This document shows positions 50,358 through 59,442 of a DNA stretch of 64,000 bases, piece by piece; positions within the stretch are counted from its first letter, which is position 1, and every line of letters begins with the position of its first letter. Under the pieces are notes generated by a model, which saw only the letters and a program-made list of their open reading frames with translations, ran no database searches and had not been told where the DNA came from. Source of the stretch: CAUZIR01 sp965250195 (GTDB lineage: Bacteria; Chloroflexota; Dehalococcoidia; Lucifugimonadales; UBA2962); contig OZ252295.1 of NCBI GenBank assembly GCA_965250195.1, forward strand, positions 2,170,001-2,234,000, written 5' to 3'. Both the position numbers and the translations under genes were made by a program.

Positions 50358-51863
50358 ATGACCAGAGATTTTCTGACATGGTCATATATAGCCGCAATGC
50401 TGCTCACGGCAGCGGCGCTGACGGTCGTCGCCTCGCTCGTGTGGGCGGTCGATACGGGGACGACCCGGATCTGGATCTACCCGGTGCTCATCGTCCTGGT
50501 TGCGCTTGCCGGGCGGTTCCCGGTGGAGTTGTCGCGGCAGGCACAGGCCTCGTTGTTCACAGTCCCCATATTCACCGCCGTTTTACTTGGTCACCCCGCG
50601 CTTGCGGTAGCGGTGGCGGCCGGTGGGACGCTCGTCTCCCAGGCCCTGATAAAGGCGCCGCTGCGAGCGGTCGCATTTAACGTGGGCGTGGCCGGGCTCG
50701 CCGCGGTCGCCGGGGGCATGGTGTTTTTTGCCATCAGGCCGGACGGGGCTCTAATCTCCCTGACGGCCGGCGCGGTGGGCGCCGGAATAGCCGCCGGTGC
50801 CGTGCTGCATGCGACCAACGTCGTCGCCGTCTCGGCAATGGTCACATTACGGAAGGGTCACGGCTTCTGGAAAATCTGGGGCCAGCCGTACGCGCTGGAG
50901 GCCGTGCAAGAGGGGGCGATGTTGGCCCTTGGCCTGCTCGCGGCCATCCTAATCGCTCAGGTTTGGTGGGGTTTGTTGCTGGTCATGATCCCCACCGTGA
51001 TCGCCTACTTCGCGCTAAAGCGGAGCATGCACGAGGCCCGACTCAAGGCCGAGTTGGCGGAGGAGTTACGGGAGCGCATCCTGGAGTTAAAGGGTATGCA
51101 TACCCAGTTGGTGCAGTCCGCCAAGATGGCTAGTGTCGGCACGTTGGCCGCGGGAGTGGCTCACGAAATTAACAACCCGGTCTTCGCCATAGCCGGTCGT
51201 GCGGAGATGATGCTGCGCAACTCCGAGCGTCACCTAAAGACCGACAAATCGGTCGAGCACACCGAGACCATTCTGGAGATGGCGGGGCGGATATCCACCA
51301 TCGTTCGCCGGCTGCTGGTGCATGCCAGGCCCTCTGACGAAGTCGAGGTCGTCGACCTTTCCGAAATCATGGAAGAGTCCCTTAGCCTGATGGGGGCCAA
51401 GATCCGTTCTCGCAAAGTGGCAGTGTTCCGTGACTACGCCAACATCCCCCAGACCATGGCCGTACCGTCCCAGCTTCAGCAGGTCATGGTCAACCTCGTT
51501 TCCAACGCCCTTGACGTGACGGCCGACGGTGGCAGTGTGGTCGTCGGCTGCCGTCAGGACGGCGACAGGGTGACGGCCTACGTCAAAGACTACGGGGAGG
51601 GGATCGACCCCGAGATATTCGATAGACTGTTCGAGCCCTTTTTCACCACCAAAGAGGTGGGCAAAGGCACAGGTCTCGGCCTGTTCATATGTCATAAAAT
51701 CGTCTCCTCACACTCTGGTGAGATGACCGTCGATAGCAAAACAGGCGAGGGCGCCACATTCTGGATGCATCTGCCCATAGTTGGGGTGGCGGAGAGCGCT
51801 CCCGCTAGCAGGCAGTTGGCCGAATCGCACCGTGTGGCCGAATCGCACTCCGTACGGGGTTAG
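50358..51863 (+). CDS. Membrane sensor histidine kinase
   Basis: The 501-residue protein has six or more N-terminal membrane helices (to about residue 225) with little external sequence, a short coiled region (AELAEELRERILELKGMHTQ) and a kinase core. His269 in GTLAAGVAHEINNPVF is the phosphorylation site. The N box is VNLVSNALDV, G1 DYGEGIDPEIFDRLFEPF and G2 GKGTGLGLFICHKIV. The sensor part is not a known extracellular domain, so it may sense within the membrane. The response regulator gene follows 14 bases later. Confidence 0.93.
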   Translation: MTRDFLTWSYIAAMLLTAAALTVVASLVWAVDTGTTRIWIYPVLIVLVALAGRFPVELSRQAQASLFTVPIFTAVLLGHPALAVAVAAGGTLVSQALIKAPLRAVAFNVGVAGLAAVAGGMVFFAIRPDGALISLTAGAVGAGIAAGAVLHATNVVAVSAMVTLRKGHGFWKIWGQPYALEAVQEGAMLALGLLAAILIAQVWWGLLLVMIPTVIAYFALKRSMHEARLKAELAEELRERILELKGMHTQLVQSAKMASVGTLAAGVAHEINNPVFAIAGRAEMMLRNSERHLKTDKSVEHTETILEMAGRISTIVRRLLVHARPSDEVEVVDLSEIMEESLSLMGAKIRSRKVAVFRDYANIPQTMAVPSQLQQVMVNLVSNALDVTADGGSVVVGCRQDGDRVTAYVKDYGEGIDPEIFDRLFEPFFTTKEVGKGTGLGLFICHKIVSSHSGEMTVDSKTGEGATFWMHLPIVGVAESAPASRQLAESHRVAESHSVRG

Positions 51864-51877
51864 TCAGGAGTTAGCAG

Positions 51878-52633
51878 ATGAGCAGCACGATATTAGTCGT
51901 AGAGGACGAGGCCCCGGTCAGGGAGCTGCTCACCGCGTGGTTAACTGACGCCGGCTACCAGACCTGTTCGGCCGGGGACGGTGTCGCCGGCCTTCGGGAG
52001 GTCTATCGTCAGCAGCCAGACCTCATCGTCGCCGACATAGTCATGCCCAAGATGGACGGCTTCGAATTCTGCCGGCTCGTCAAAGAGGTGTCCGACTCGC
52101 CGATCATGTTCCTCACCGGGCTCGGAGAAGAGGCGAAGAAGGTCAAGGGACTGAACATGGGTGCCGACGACTACGTGGTAAAACCGGTCGGCATGGAAGA
52201 GTTCCTGGCCCGAATTAGCGCCCTGCTACGGCGATACCAAAAGCAGGTCATCCAGCAAGAGCGGGCCAAGCGCTACGCCGACTCGGTAGTGACCATCGAT
52301 AAAGACCGCCACGAAGTTACCGTGCGGGGAGCCAAAGCCGACCTGACACCGACCGAATTCCGTCTCCTGTGGTTCCTTACCCAGCGAGCCGGCAAGACCT
52401 GTGTCGTGAAAGAGATTCTTGAAGAGGTATGGGGCTCGCCCCACTACTCGTCGGACGTGGTCAAATGGCACGTCGCCAGCCTGCGAGGCAAACTTGAGGC
52501 CGAGCCACACGAACCGACGCACATAATCACCGTATGGGGAGTTGGCTACAGGTACGATGTTCCTGCGGTCGAAGTGGACTCTAGTGATTCGGACGAAAAC
52601 GAATCCGACGCGGTGGCCCACCAGACTGTTTAG
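51878..52633 (+). CDS. OmpR-family response regulator
   Basis: The 251-residue protein has a receiver domain (VVEDEAPVRELL; phosphoacceptor Asp53 in LIVADIVMPKMDG; conserved Lys in DDYVVKPVG). A C-terminal winged-helix output domain follows (LTPTEFRLLWFLTQRAGKTC, then KWHVASLRGKLE and GVGYRYD). It is the cognate partner of the preceding kinase. Targets are not evident from the sequence. Confidence 0.94.
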   Translation: MSSTILVVEDEAPVRELLTAWLTDAGYQTCSAGDGVAGLREVYRQQPDLIVADIVMPKMDGFEFCRLVKEVSDSPIMFLTGLGEEAKKVKGLNMGADDYVVKPVGMEEFLARISALLRRYQKQVIQQERAKRYADSVVTIDKDRHEVTVRGAKADLTPTEFRLLWFLTQRAGKTCVVKEILEEVWGSPHYSSDVVKWHVASLRGKLEAEPHEPTHIITVWGVGYRYDVPAVEVDSSDSDENESDAVAHQTV

Positions 52634-52794
52634 GCGCCCGGCGAGTCAATTTTCGAGTTTCGCTTAGATGGGGAGGCGCTCCCGGTGACAAGGCGTTCCG
52701 GGGTCCTGTGCTATGATGCCGTGACCGGCACAGGCCGCCGTTACGCCCGCCCGCAACGTCACCACACGTTTGACCGAGTCTGCGCTTACTCACA

Positions 52795-53613
52795 TTGCTC
52801 TCCCAAGCCAGCGCACTACCCCCTCAGCCTAGAAGTTCCGCGCCAGGCATAACTGCGGAAAGGCTGTCCAAGTCCTTCCCATCGTCTGATGGCGGTGACT
52901 TGCTGGTCCTCGACTCCGTATCGCTCGCGGTCGAGCCGGGTGAGTTCGTAGCCGTAATCGGGCCCAGCGGCTGCGGCAAGACGACCCTTCTAAAGATGCT
53001 CGGGGGTTTGATCGAGGCGGATAGCGGCTCGGTACTCATCGGTGGAGCAGAGCCTCGGTTAGCAAGTATTCGAAAAGACATCGGCTACGTGTTCCAGGAC
53101 CCGGCGCTACTGCCCTGGCGCACGGTTTTTCGAAATATTGCGCTTCCGCTAGAGATCAACGCCGGGAAAGGAGACGGCGTCTCCGGGGCCGAGCAGGTGA
53201 TGAACGCCGTCGGCCTGGGAGACTTCGCGTCCTATTATCCGCACCAGCTCTCCGGTGGCATGCGGCAAAGGGTCGCTCTTGCCAGGGCTTTCGCGTTCGA
53301 CCCGTCGTTACTGCTCATGGACGAGCCATTCGGTTCTCTCGACGAGATCACTCGAGAAGCGATGAGATACGAGCTGCTGGCCCTGTGGGAAGCGACCGGA
53401 AAGACCGTCGTTTTCGTAACGCACTCGGTCCCGGAGGCCGTCGTCCTGGCAGACCGCATCGTGGTCATGAGCGAGCGTCCCGGCCGGGTAGTGGAGGACA
53501 TCCCGGTCGAGTTCCCCAGGCCCAGGGACGCGACCGTGGAGCGGTCGAGCGGCTTCCTCGAACTTACATCCAGCGTTCGAGAAGCCCTGTCAGCGGGCGC
53601 CGGGGGCCGGTAA
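52795..53613 (+). CDS. ABC transporter ATP-binding protein (nitrate/sulfonate/thiamine-precursor type)
   Basis: TTG 52795 starts a 272-residue ATPase. Walker A is IGPSGCGKTTLLKMLGG, the Q-loop YVFQDPALLPWRTVF, the signature HQLSGGMRQRVALARAF, Walker B LLLMDEPFGSLDE and the H-loop VTHSVPEAVVLADR. This is the SsuB/TauB/ThiZ branch. A TATGAT lies 77 bases upstream as a possible -10. The permease gene follows with no gap. Confidence 0.92.
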   Translation: MLSQASALPPQPRSSAPGITAERLSKSFPSSDGGDLLVLDSVSLAVEPGEFVAVIGPSGCGKTTLLKMLGGLIEADSGSVLIGGAEPRLASIRKDIGYVFQDPALLPWRTVFRNIALPLEINAGKGDGVSGAEQVMNAVGLGDFASYYPHQLSGGMRQRVALARAFAFDPSLLLMDEPFGSLDEITREAMRYELLALWEATGKTVVFVTHSVPEAVVLADRIVVMSERPGRVVEDIPVEFPRPRDATVERSSGFLELTSSVREALSAGAGGR

Positions 53614-54423
53614 ATGGAAGGCGCGGGAGGGCAGCCCTGGCCGGGCCTGTGGAAGGGTATCCGGGGCGCGAGCGCCTACGTAGTGCCTCCCGTGTTGGCG
53701 CTTGTCATCGCAGGGGTCGTGTGGGAGGTGTGGGTCCGTATCGGCAACATCGCCGAGTACATCGTCCCGGCGCCGACGGCAATCTTCTCCGACCTGTTCG
53801 GCGACATCGGCCAGTTCGCCCTTCACGGCGGCGTCACGCTTGGCGAAGCCTTGGCGGGGTTCGCGCTGGGTGCAACGGTAGCCATTATTGGAGCCGTAAT
53901 AATGTCCCAGTCCCGGGTGTTGGAGAGAAGCCTGTTGCCGTTGGCCGTCCTGGTCAAGGTGACGCCCATAGTGGCGGTAGCCCCTCTCTTCGTAATCTGG
54001 TTCGGATTCGGCTCGTTCCCGAAAATCCTGGTGGCGTCGCTCATCACGTTCTTCCCGGTGCTGGTAAACGCGCTGGCTGGTCTGCGCTCTGCAAGTCCGG
54101 AGGCGCTAGACCTATTTCGTTCACTAAACGCGTCTAACGCAGAGGTTCTGTGGAAGCTGCGGGCGCCGGGCTCGCTGCCCTACCTGTTCGCGGCCTTCCG
54201 CATATCGGTGCCGTTGTCCGTAATCGGAGCGGTAGTGGGGGAGTGGTTCACCGGTGACCGTGGCCTGGGCAGCGTCATCATCGTGGCGCACAACAACCTG
54301 GACATGCCCCGTCTATTCGCGGCCGTCGCGGTGCTGGCGGTCATCGGCATAACCCTCACGGCCCTGACGTGGTACGCCGAGAAGCGCGCGCTTTTCTGGC
54401 ACGAGTCCGAGCGAGGGTTCTAA
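53614..54423 (+). CDS. ABC transporter permease (SsuC/ThiX type)
   Basis: The 269-residue permease has about six membrane helices and the EAA-type loop FRSLNASNAEVLWKLRAPGS followed by LPYLFAAFRIS. It belongs with the ATPase upstream and the NMT1-type binding protein downstream of the HxlR gene. Its 3' end overlaps the convergent HxlR gene by four bases. Confidence 0.92.
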   Translation: MEGAGGQPWPGLWKGIRGASAYVVPPVLALVIAGVVWEVWVRIGNIAEYIVPAPTAIFSDLFGDIGQFALHGGVTLGEALAGFALGATVAIIGAVIMSQSRVLERSLLPLAVLVKVTPIVAVAPLFVIWFGFGSFPKILVASLITFFPVLVNALAGLRSASPEALDLFRSLNASNAEVLWKLRAPGSLPYLFAAFRISVPLSVIGAVVGEWFTGDRGLGSVIIVAHNNLDMPRLFAAVAVLAVIGITLTALTWYAEKRALFWHESERGF

Positions 54424-54842
54424 GAGGAAAGCCTCACTTCGGCTCCCCGGATTGTGCGGTTGCATGTGTCGCAAAAGTACCGGACTTCTGCGGCCGTTCC
54501 GCACTCTTCATGCACGAGATACGGCTCGTCCGAGAGGTGCCGTGCCCCCCATGCCGCAAGCGCCCCGGCGACAACGCCCAGCTCGTGGCCCTTTCGCGTG
54601 AGTCGGTATTCTGCCCTCAAAGGATGCTCGCTGTAGACGTGGCGTTCTACGATGCCATTGCGCTCCAGCCGTTGCAGCCGGTCCGACAATATGTTGCCTG
54701 CGATGCCCTCGACCGAGCGCTTTAGCTCCGAGAAGCGCGTTTTCCCCCGGAGCAGGTCGCGCAGCACGGCCAGCGTCCAGCGGTCCCCCACGAGGTCGAG
54801 AGCCATCGAAACCGGGTCATTTCCCTTCAAAGTACTGGTCAC
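54420..54842 (-). CDS. HxlR-family transcriptional regulator
   Basis: The 140-residue protein has the HxlR winged helix: SMALDLVGDRWTLAVLRDLL, RFSELKRSVEGIAGNILSDR and LERNGIVERHVYSEHPLRAE followed by YRLTRKG. A C-terminal extension with ECGTAAEVRYFCDTCNRTI could bind zinc or a thiol-reactive signal. It stands between the two halves of an ABC importer and is divergent from the binding protein gene, which it probably controls. Confidence 0.92.
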   Translation of the reverse strand: MTSTLKGNDPVSMALDLVGDRWTLAVLRDLLRGKTRFSELKRSVEGIAGNILSDRLQRLERNGIVERHVYSEHPLRAEYRLTRKGHELGVVAGALAAWGARHLSDEPYLVHEECGTAAEVRYFCDTCNRTIRGAEVRLSS

Positions 54843-54865
54843 AGAACATCCCCTTACTGTGAGCG

Positions 54866-54916
54866 TTGACTATTCCCACCAGGGTACTAATATACCAGTC
54901 AGTAGCAAATCGCTAC
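54866..54916 (+). promoter_or_regulatory. Divergent promoter with candidate HxlR operators
   Basis: TTGACT (54866-54871) and TAATAT (54888-54893) are 16 bases apart and face the binding protein gene. The -10 lies within GGTACTAATATACC, an imperfect palindrome. A second inverted repeat GTAGC-5 nt-GCTAC follows at 54902-54916. Overlap with the -10 fits repression by the divergent regulator (inference). Confidence 0.6.
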
Positions 54917-54953
54917 CAACTGTGGAATCTAGTCGAGACCATCTCCTGACGAC

Positions 54954-56036
54954 ATGAACGCACATTTCAAATCGGCACCGGGGCAGCCGTTTTCCACGCA
55001 ACTGGACCGTCTGCGCTGGTGGGCGTTGCTTGTACTCGGTGCCGCCATCGCGGCCGTGCTGGCGACGGCGTGCTCGGGCGACGCCGCCGCAACTCCCGAA
55101 CTTGAAACTCGAAAAATCGTGTTCATGGCGGGCTTTAAGCCCCAGGCCAACCTGCCATTCGTCGCGGTATATGTCGCGCAAGAAAACGGCTACTTCGCGG
55201 ATCAGGGCCTCGAAGTGGACATTCGTCACGCGTCCACCGGCGAACATCTGAAACTGCTGTTGTCGGGGGACGTGCACTTCACGACGGCGGCAGCGACCTC
55301 GGTGCTCAAACGCCGCTCCGACCCCGGCGCCCCAATCGTAGCCTTTGCCCTATTTGGACAGCAGGGCGAGCAGGCTTACATGGCTATTTCGGGACGAGGC
55401 ATAGAAGACCTGGCCGACTGGGAGGGCAGGACGTTTGGGTACAAAACCTCGGTGCCCCCCGACTACCTGGCGATGGTCGAATCGGAGGGCGTCGACCGCT
55501 CCAAAGTGCAGGAGGTCCGCGTGGGCTTCGACCCACGAGTCTTGACGGAGGGCCAAGTAGACTTGCTGGCCGTCTTCAAGTCCAACGAGCCCGACACCGT
55601 CCGGCGGCTCGGTTTTGACGTGACGCTGTGGGACCCGGCCGACTTCGGAGTGCCTACCCTGGGGCTGACGTACATTACTATGACCGACACCGCCGAGACG
55701 GACCCCGACCTGGTGGCGAGATTTCTGAAGGCCACCATGAAGGGCTTCGAGTTCGCAATGGCCAACCCGGACGAGACGGTCGACATAGTGCTGAAATTCG
55801 CCCCCGACGAGGACCGCGACCACCAGGCCTTCATGCTCGGGTCCGAGTTAGAGGACGCAGCGAGCGACGTTACGGACAGGGCCGGGCTGGGCGCAATGAC
55901 GGACGCCCAGTGGAAAGCTCTGTACGACCACCTGATCCGCTACGAAGCCCTGCCTGAGCCCTTCGACTACAGAACGGCGTTCACCGGGAAATTCCTTGAG
56001 GAAGTCTACGACGGCGCCTCACTGAACTGGCCGTAG
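54954..56036 (+). CDS. NMT1/THI5-type ABC substrate-binding lipoprotein
   Basis: The 360-residue protein has a lipoprotein signal ending VLATACSGD and an NMT1-like domain: FKPQANLPFVAVYVAQENGY, FADQGLEVDIRHASTGEHLK, VGFDPRVLTEGQVDLLAVF and FVARFLKATMKG-like text (LVARFLKATMKGFEFAMANP). The family carries pyrimidine thiamine precursors, riboflavin (RibY) or sulfonates. With the ATPase and permease upstream it completes an importer. The ligand is not settled; no thiamine or FMN riboswitch is visible. Confidence 0.9.
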   Translation: MNAHFKSAPGQPFSTQLDRLRWWALLVLGAAIAAVLATACSGDAAATPELETRKIVFMAGFKPQANLPFVAVYVAQENGYFADQGLEVDIRHASTGEHLKLLLSGDVHFTTAAATSVLKRRSDPGAPIVAFALFGQQGEQAYMAISGRGIEDLADWEGRTFGYKTSVPPDYLAMVESEGVDRSKVQEVRVGFDPRVLTEGQVDLLAVFKSNEPDTVRRLGFDVTLWDPADFGVPTLGLTYITMTDTAETDPDLVARFLKATMKGFEFAMANPDETVDIVLKFAPDEDRDHQAFMLGSELEDAASDVTDRAGLGAMTDAQWKALYDHLIRYEALPEPFDYRTAFTGKFLEEVYDGASLNWP

Positions 56037-56039
56037 CGC

Positions 56040-56870
56040 TTGATCGATAGGCGCGGGTCAGTCCGAAAGCCAATATCGGCAAAACCGGTGCGACGGACCT
56101 ATCGCTCCGGCGGGCTGCGACTGAACTACATCGACTGGTCCGGGCCCGCGTCCAGGCCGATGGTGTTAATCCATGATATTGGGGACTCACCCAGGACCTG
56201 GGACCTTTTGGTGCCCCGTCTTCGCGATGACTACCACGTTTTCGCCCCGGAGCTTCGAGGCCACGGCGACAGCGACAGGCCGCCCAGGTCCGAGTACGGA
56301 TTCGAGCACCTCTTTTTAGACCTTCTCACGTTCGTTGCTGAGGTGGACCTGCGAGACGCGGTCGTAGTCGGCCACGGCGTAGGTGCACGGCTCGCTGGAC
56401 GACTGGGCGTCGAGCAACCCGATGCCGTCTCGGCGCTCGTGCTGTACGAGTTGGAGTCGGCCGACGGTCATACCGAGACCGCATGGAAGTCCTTCGATGA
56501 AGTGGTTTCGTACCTGAAGCGCCAGAGGCCGGGCGCGTCCGAGGCGGTACTCGATCGCCAGGGTCGCAGTCTGACCGGGGGTGGGCTGGACGGCGGACGG
56601 TCTTTCAAACACGACCCGGCCGCCCACGCCGCCTACATGGCCGATGCGAGCGAGCGCTGGAACGATTGGTCGGCCCTCGCCTGTCCGACACTGGTGCTAC
56701 GCGGCCGATTCAGCCGGGATCTGCCCCACGATGAGGCGGTGCGTTTAGCCGAGAGTATCGAAAAATCGAGGCTGGCCGAGATCGAAGACACCAGCCACTG
56801 GCTGCACCATCAACAACCGGCTTCCTTCGAGAGCACATTGCGCTGGTTCCTGGACTCGCCGCCCGGATAG
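56040..56870 (+). CDS. Alpha/beta hydrolase-fold protein lacking the nucleophile Ser
   Basis: TTG 56040 lies three bases after the binding protein stop, so the gene probably belongs to that transcript. The 276-residue protein has a typical fold (MVLIHDIGDSPRTWDLLVPR, DYHVFAPELRGHGDSDRP). The nucleophile elbow reads VVGHGVGARLAG, where the family has GHSxG: Ser is replaced by Gly (codon GGC). The C-terminal His (DTSHWLHHQQP) is present. It may be a non-hydrolytic or binding protein, or a defective enzyme. Confidence 0.85.
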   Translation: MIDRRGSVRKPISAKPVRRTYRSGGLRLNYIDWSGPASRPMVLIHDIGDSPRTWDLLVPRLRDDYHVFAPELRGHGDSDRPPRSEYGFEHLFLDLLTFVAEVDLRDAVVVGHGVGARLAGRLGVEQPDAVSALVLYELESADGHTETAWKSFDEVVSYLKRQRPGASEAVLDRQGRSLTGGGLDGGRSFKHDPAAHAAYMADASERWNDWSALACPTLVLRGRFSRDLPHDEAVRLAESIEKSRLAEIEDTSHWLHHQQPASFESTLRWFLDSPPG

Positions 56871-56874
56871 AGCC

Positions 56875-57732
56875 CTAGCGTCCCCGGAAGCGGGCCTGGC
56901 GCTTATCGACGAACGCCTCGACGCCTTCCCGGTGGTCTTCCGTCCTCCGGGCTATGGCCTGGGCGGGCCCGGCCAGCGTCATGCTTTCGCCGAGGTCGGT
57001 TTCGAGCGAGCGTTGGACGAGTCGTTTGATCAGCGACATCGAGTAGGTCGCTCCCCCCGCCAGGCGTTTTGCCAGTTCAGTCGCAACTCCGAGAAGGTCG
57101 TCGTGCAGCGTCACCCGTGAGACGAGGCCCATGCGGAAAGCCTCGTCGGCGGTGACGGCATCTCCCGTGTACTGGAGCAGCAGGGTGTTGCCGAGCCCGA
57201 TCAAGCGGGGAAGCTGCCAGCAAGAGCCGTCGGCCGGGATAAGCCCCATCTTCACGAATCCCTCGCTGAACGTTGCCCGCTCGGAAGCGAAGCGAATGTC
57301 GCAGCCCAGTGCTATCCCCATGCCCAGTCCGACGGCGGGGCCGTTGACAGCCGCGATGGAGGGCTTACGCAGCCGATGCAGGCGTAAGGGCAGGTGACGG
57401 ACGGCGTCCATCTCTTCTTCACTGTCTCCAGCACCGCTGGACCAGGCCGCATCCAGCTCGGCCCAGGGATCGGCACCCGGCGGCTCGGAGTCCGGTCGGT
57501 TAGCGTTGGCGTCGGCCATGCGCCGGACGTTGGCGCCGGAGCAGAACGCTGGGTCGCGGCCGGTCAGCAGCAGTACGCGCAGGTCGGCGTCGGCCTCGAA
57601 TTGGTCGAGCTGGGCCTCCAGCTCCGTCGCCATCTCGGCGCCCACCGCATTGCGAGTCGGGGCGTCATCCAGCGTTATCGTGAGCACGCCGCCGGAGCGT
57701 TTCACTTCTAGGTGGCCGTGACTTGAGGGCAA
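56875..57732 (-). CDS. Enoyl-CoA hydratase/isomerase (crotonase) family protein
   Basis: The 285-residue protein has crotonase landmarks: VLTITLDDAPTRNAVGAEMA, the oxyanion-hole segment PAFCSGANVRRM, IAAVNGPAVGLGMGIALGCD and FSEGFVKMGLIPADG. It contains an Asp/Glu-rich insertion (about 75-110). It would hydrate or isomerise an acyl-CoA, and its substrate is unknown. It is convergent with the alpha/beta hydrolase gene. Confidence 0.92.
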   Translation of the reverse strand: MPSSHGHLEVKRSGGVLTITLDDAPTRNAVGAEMATELEAQLDQFEADADLRVLLLTGRDPAFCSGANVRRMADANANRPDSEPPGADPWAELDAAWSSGAGDSEEEMDAVRHLPLRLHRLRKPSIAAVNGPAVGLGMGIALGCDIRFASERATFSEGFVKMGLIPADGSCWQLPRLIGLGNTLLLQYTGDAVTADEAFRMGLVSRVTLHDDLLGVATELAKRLAGGATYSMSLIKRLVQRSLETDLGESMTLAGPAQAIARRTEDHREGVEAFVDKRQARFRGR

Positions 57733-57779
57733 GCTATCTCCTCATCTGTCCGCATATTCTGGCTAACGTGGTGGAAGGG

Positions 57780-58907
57780 TTAGTCGAGAGTCGCTACTTC
57801 TACCGAGTTTATTGGGGGCAGGTCTTCGATCAACACTTGCCAGTGCTCGCCGCCGCCGGCGCTGTGGAAAACCTTGCCCGCCGTCGTGCCAATATAGACC
57901 CCGCGCGGGTCGAGCCCATCGAGCGCCATGCCCTCTCTCATGGCGTGGACGTAGGCGTGGGTCTGCGGCAGGCCGTCGGTGACCGCATCCCAGCTATCGC
58001 CCCCGTCCTGGCTGCGGTAAACCCGCATCTTCGCGTCGGTCGTGTAGCGCTTGCCACCGCCGACGCTATCGGTCGTAGCCTCGTCTTCCGGCATTACGAA
58101 AATGTTATTCGGGTCGTTCGGGTTCACTCCCAGGATGAAGCCGAAGCGCGACGGCAGGCCGTCTGACAGGTCGTCCCAGTGGTCGCCGGCATCGACGCTG
58201 CGGAAGACCCCGCAGTGGTTCTGTTGGTAAAGAATGCCGGATTCGCCGACGGGAGAAAGCAACTCGTGCGGACACTGGCCGAACGCGGGGAACGGATCCG
58301 GCGCGAAGTCGGCGCGGACCCCGGTGTTGACGGGCTGCCAGGACTCTCCGGCATCCTCAGTACGAAATACCCCCACGGCCGATAGTCCCACCCACATTCG
58401 ACCGCTATTTTTGGGATCAAGCGCCATAGAGTGCAGGATGAGCCCGCCCAGGCCCGGCTTCCAATCGGGCTGTGTGGGGTGAGAAGAAAGCCCCGGCACT
58501 TCGTCCCAGCGATCGCCGCCATCCTCACTGCGGAACAGCGATGCCGGCTGCGCGCCGAGATACACGACGCCCGGCTCGCTCGGCCAACCGGGCTCGATGT
58601 GCCAGACGCGGTCGACGCTTTGCCTGGCGTAGCCGCCGCTGTCGGCAAATTTGGGAGGGCCTTCGGCCCCGGACCACGAGCCACCGAAGTCGTCGCTGCG
58701 CTGGATCTCAGGGCCCCAAACGACGCTGTTGACGGCCGCGAGCAGCGTCCCGCTGCGGGGGTCGCGGGTCATGTGGAACACGTCGGAGCCGGGGAAGTGG
58801 ACGCTATGGACCACCCACTCGCTTCGAGTGCGATCCGAACTGAGGAGAAACCCGCCTTTTCGGGTCCCTATCATCAATATGGCGTCGCCGGACTTGGGGC
58901 TGGGCAT
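57780..58907 (-). CDS. BNR-repeat beta-propeller protein (sialidase/sortilin-like)
   Basis: The 375-residue protein contains a series of Asp-box repeats of the S-x-D-x-G-x-x-W type: SDDFGGSW, SEDGGDRW, TEDAGESW, SVDAGDHW and SQDGGDSW, with a degenerate SAGGGEHW. It forms a six- or seven-bladed propeller like photosystem II assembly factors and sortilin-type proteins. No signal peptide is present, so it is probably cytoplasmic. Activity cannot be assigned. Confidence 0.88.
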   Translation of the reverse strand: MPSPKSGDAILMIGTRKGGFLLSSDRTRSEWVVHSVHFPGSDVFHMTRDPRSGTLLAAVNSVVWGPEIQRSDDFGGSWSGAEGPPKFADSGGYARQSVDRVWHIEPGWPSEPGVVYLGAQPASLFRSEDGGDRWDEVPGLSSHPTQPDWKPGLGGLILHSMALDPKNSGRMWVGLSAVGVFRTEDAGESWQPVNTGVRADFAPDPFPAFGQCPHELLSPVGESGILYQQNHCGVFRSVDAGDHWDDLSDGLPSRFGFILGVNPNDPNNIFVMPEDEATTDSVGGGKRYTTDAKMRVYRSQDGGDSWDAVTDGLPQTHAYVHAMREGMALDGLDPRGVYIGTTAGKVFHSAGGGEHWQVLIEDLPPINSVEVATLD

Positions 58908-58927
58908 GTTCGTCAGTGTGCCGCGCC

Positions 58928-59368
58928 TTAGTCCTCGCCGACCCGCTGGGACATACAGGTGAAAAAGCGCCCGAGCAGCGACTTGGCGGCGGCCCCCATG
59001 AGGCGCTGGCCCACCCTGGCGATGACGCCGCTGACCTGGGCCTCGCCGTCCACGGCTATCTCCGTGACGCCGTCGCCCTGGGTGAGCCGGACCGTGCCGT
59101 CCCCCCTGATCGTCCCCGCCGACCCCTTGCCCTCGACCGTCATGCGGAACGACTCCGGCGAGTTAACCTCGGACAGTTTTACGCTGGCTCGGTAGGTGCC
59201 ACGAACCGCGCCGATGCCGACCTTCATGGTCACGTCGTAGCTGCCTTCTCCGGTACTCGAAAAACTCTCACAGCCGGGAATGCACGAACTCAGAGCGTCG
59301 GGGGACAGCATGGTGTCGAACGTAGTCTGCCTGTCGGCCTGGACGGTGTGGTGGGACTGGATTTTCAT
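58928..59368 (-). CDS. CoxG-like SRPBCC-family protein
   Basis: The 146-residue protein is an SRPBCC/CoxG-type helix-grip domain: TVQADRQTTFDTMLSPDALS, SCIPGCESF, VRGTYRASVKLSEV and GSAGTIRGDGTVRL, ending with a helical GVIARVGQRLMGAAAKSLLG. CoxG in carbon monoxide-oxidising bacteria is a membrane anchor for the dehydrogenase. Here CoxS/CoxM-like genes lie 1.6 kb away on the other strand, so the functional link is plausible. Confidence 0.85.
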   Translation of the reverse strand: MKIQSHHTVQADRQTTFDTMLSPDALSSCIPGCESFSSTGEGSYDVTMKVGIGAVRGTYRASVKLSEVNSPESFRMTVEGKGSAGTIRGDGTVRLTQGDGVTEIAVDGEAQVSGVIARVGQRLMGAAAKSLLGRFFTCMSQRVGED

Positions 59369-59442
59369 AGCGAAAGTTAATCTATCACAGGCAACTCTGT
59401 GCCTTTTTCCCAGAGCGTTACATGGTTTTGGGGACCGGCAGG

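Noticed and set aside
52795..56036. Assignment of the importer specifically to riboflavin (RibXY) or thiamine precursor (ThiXYZ)
   Set aside because: The NMT1-type binding protein fits several ligands, no riboswitch is present, and an HxlR regulator is not diagnostic. The ligand is left open.
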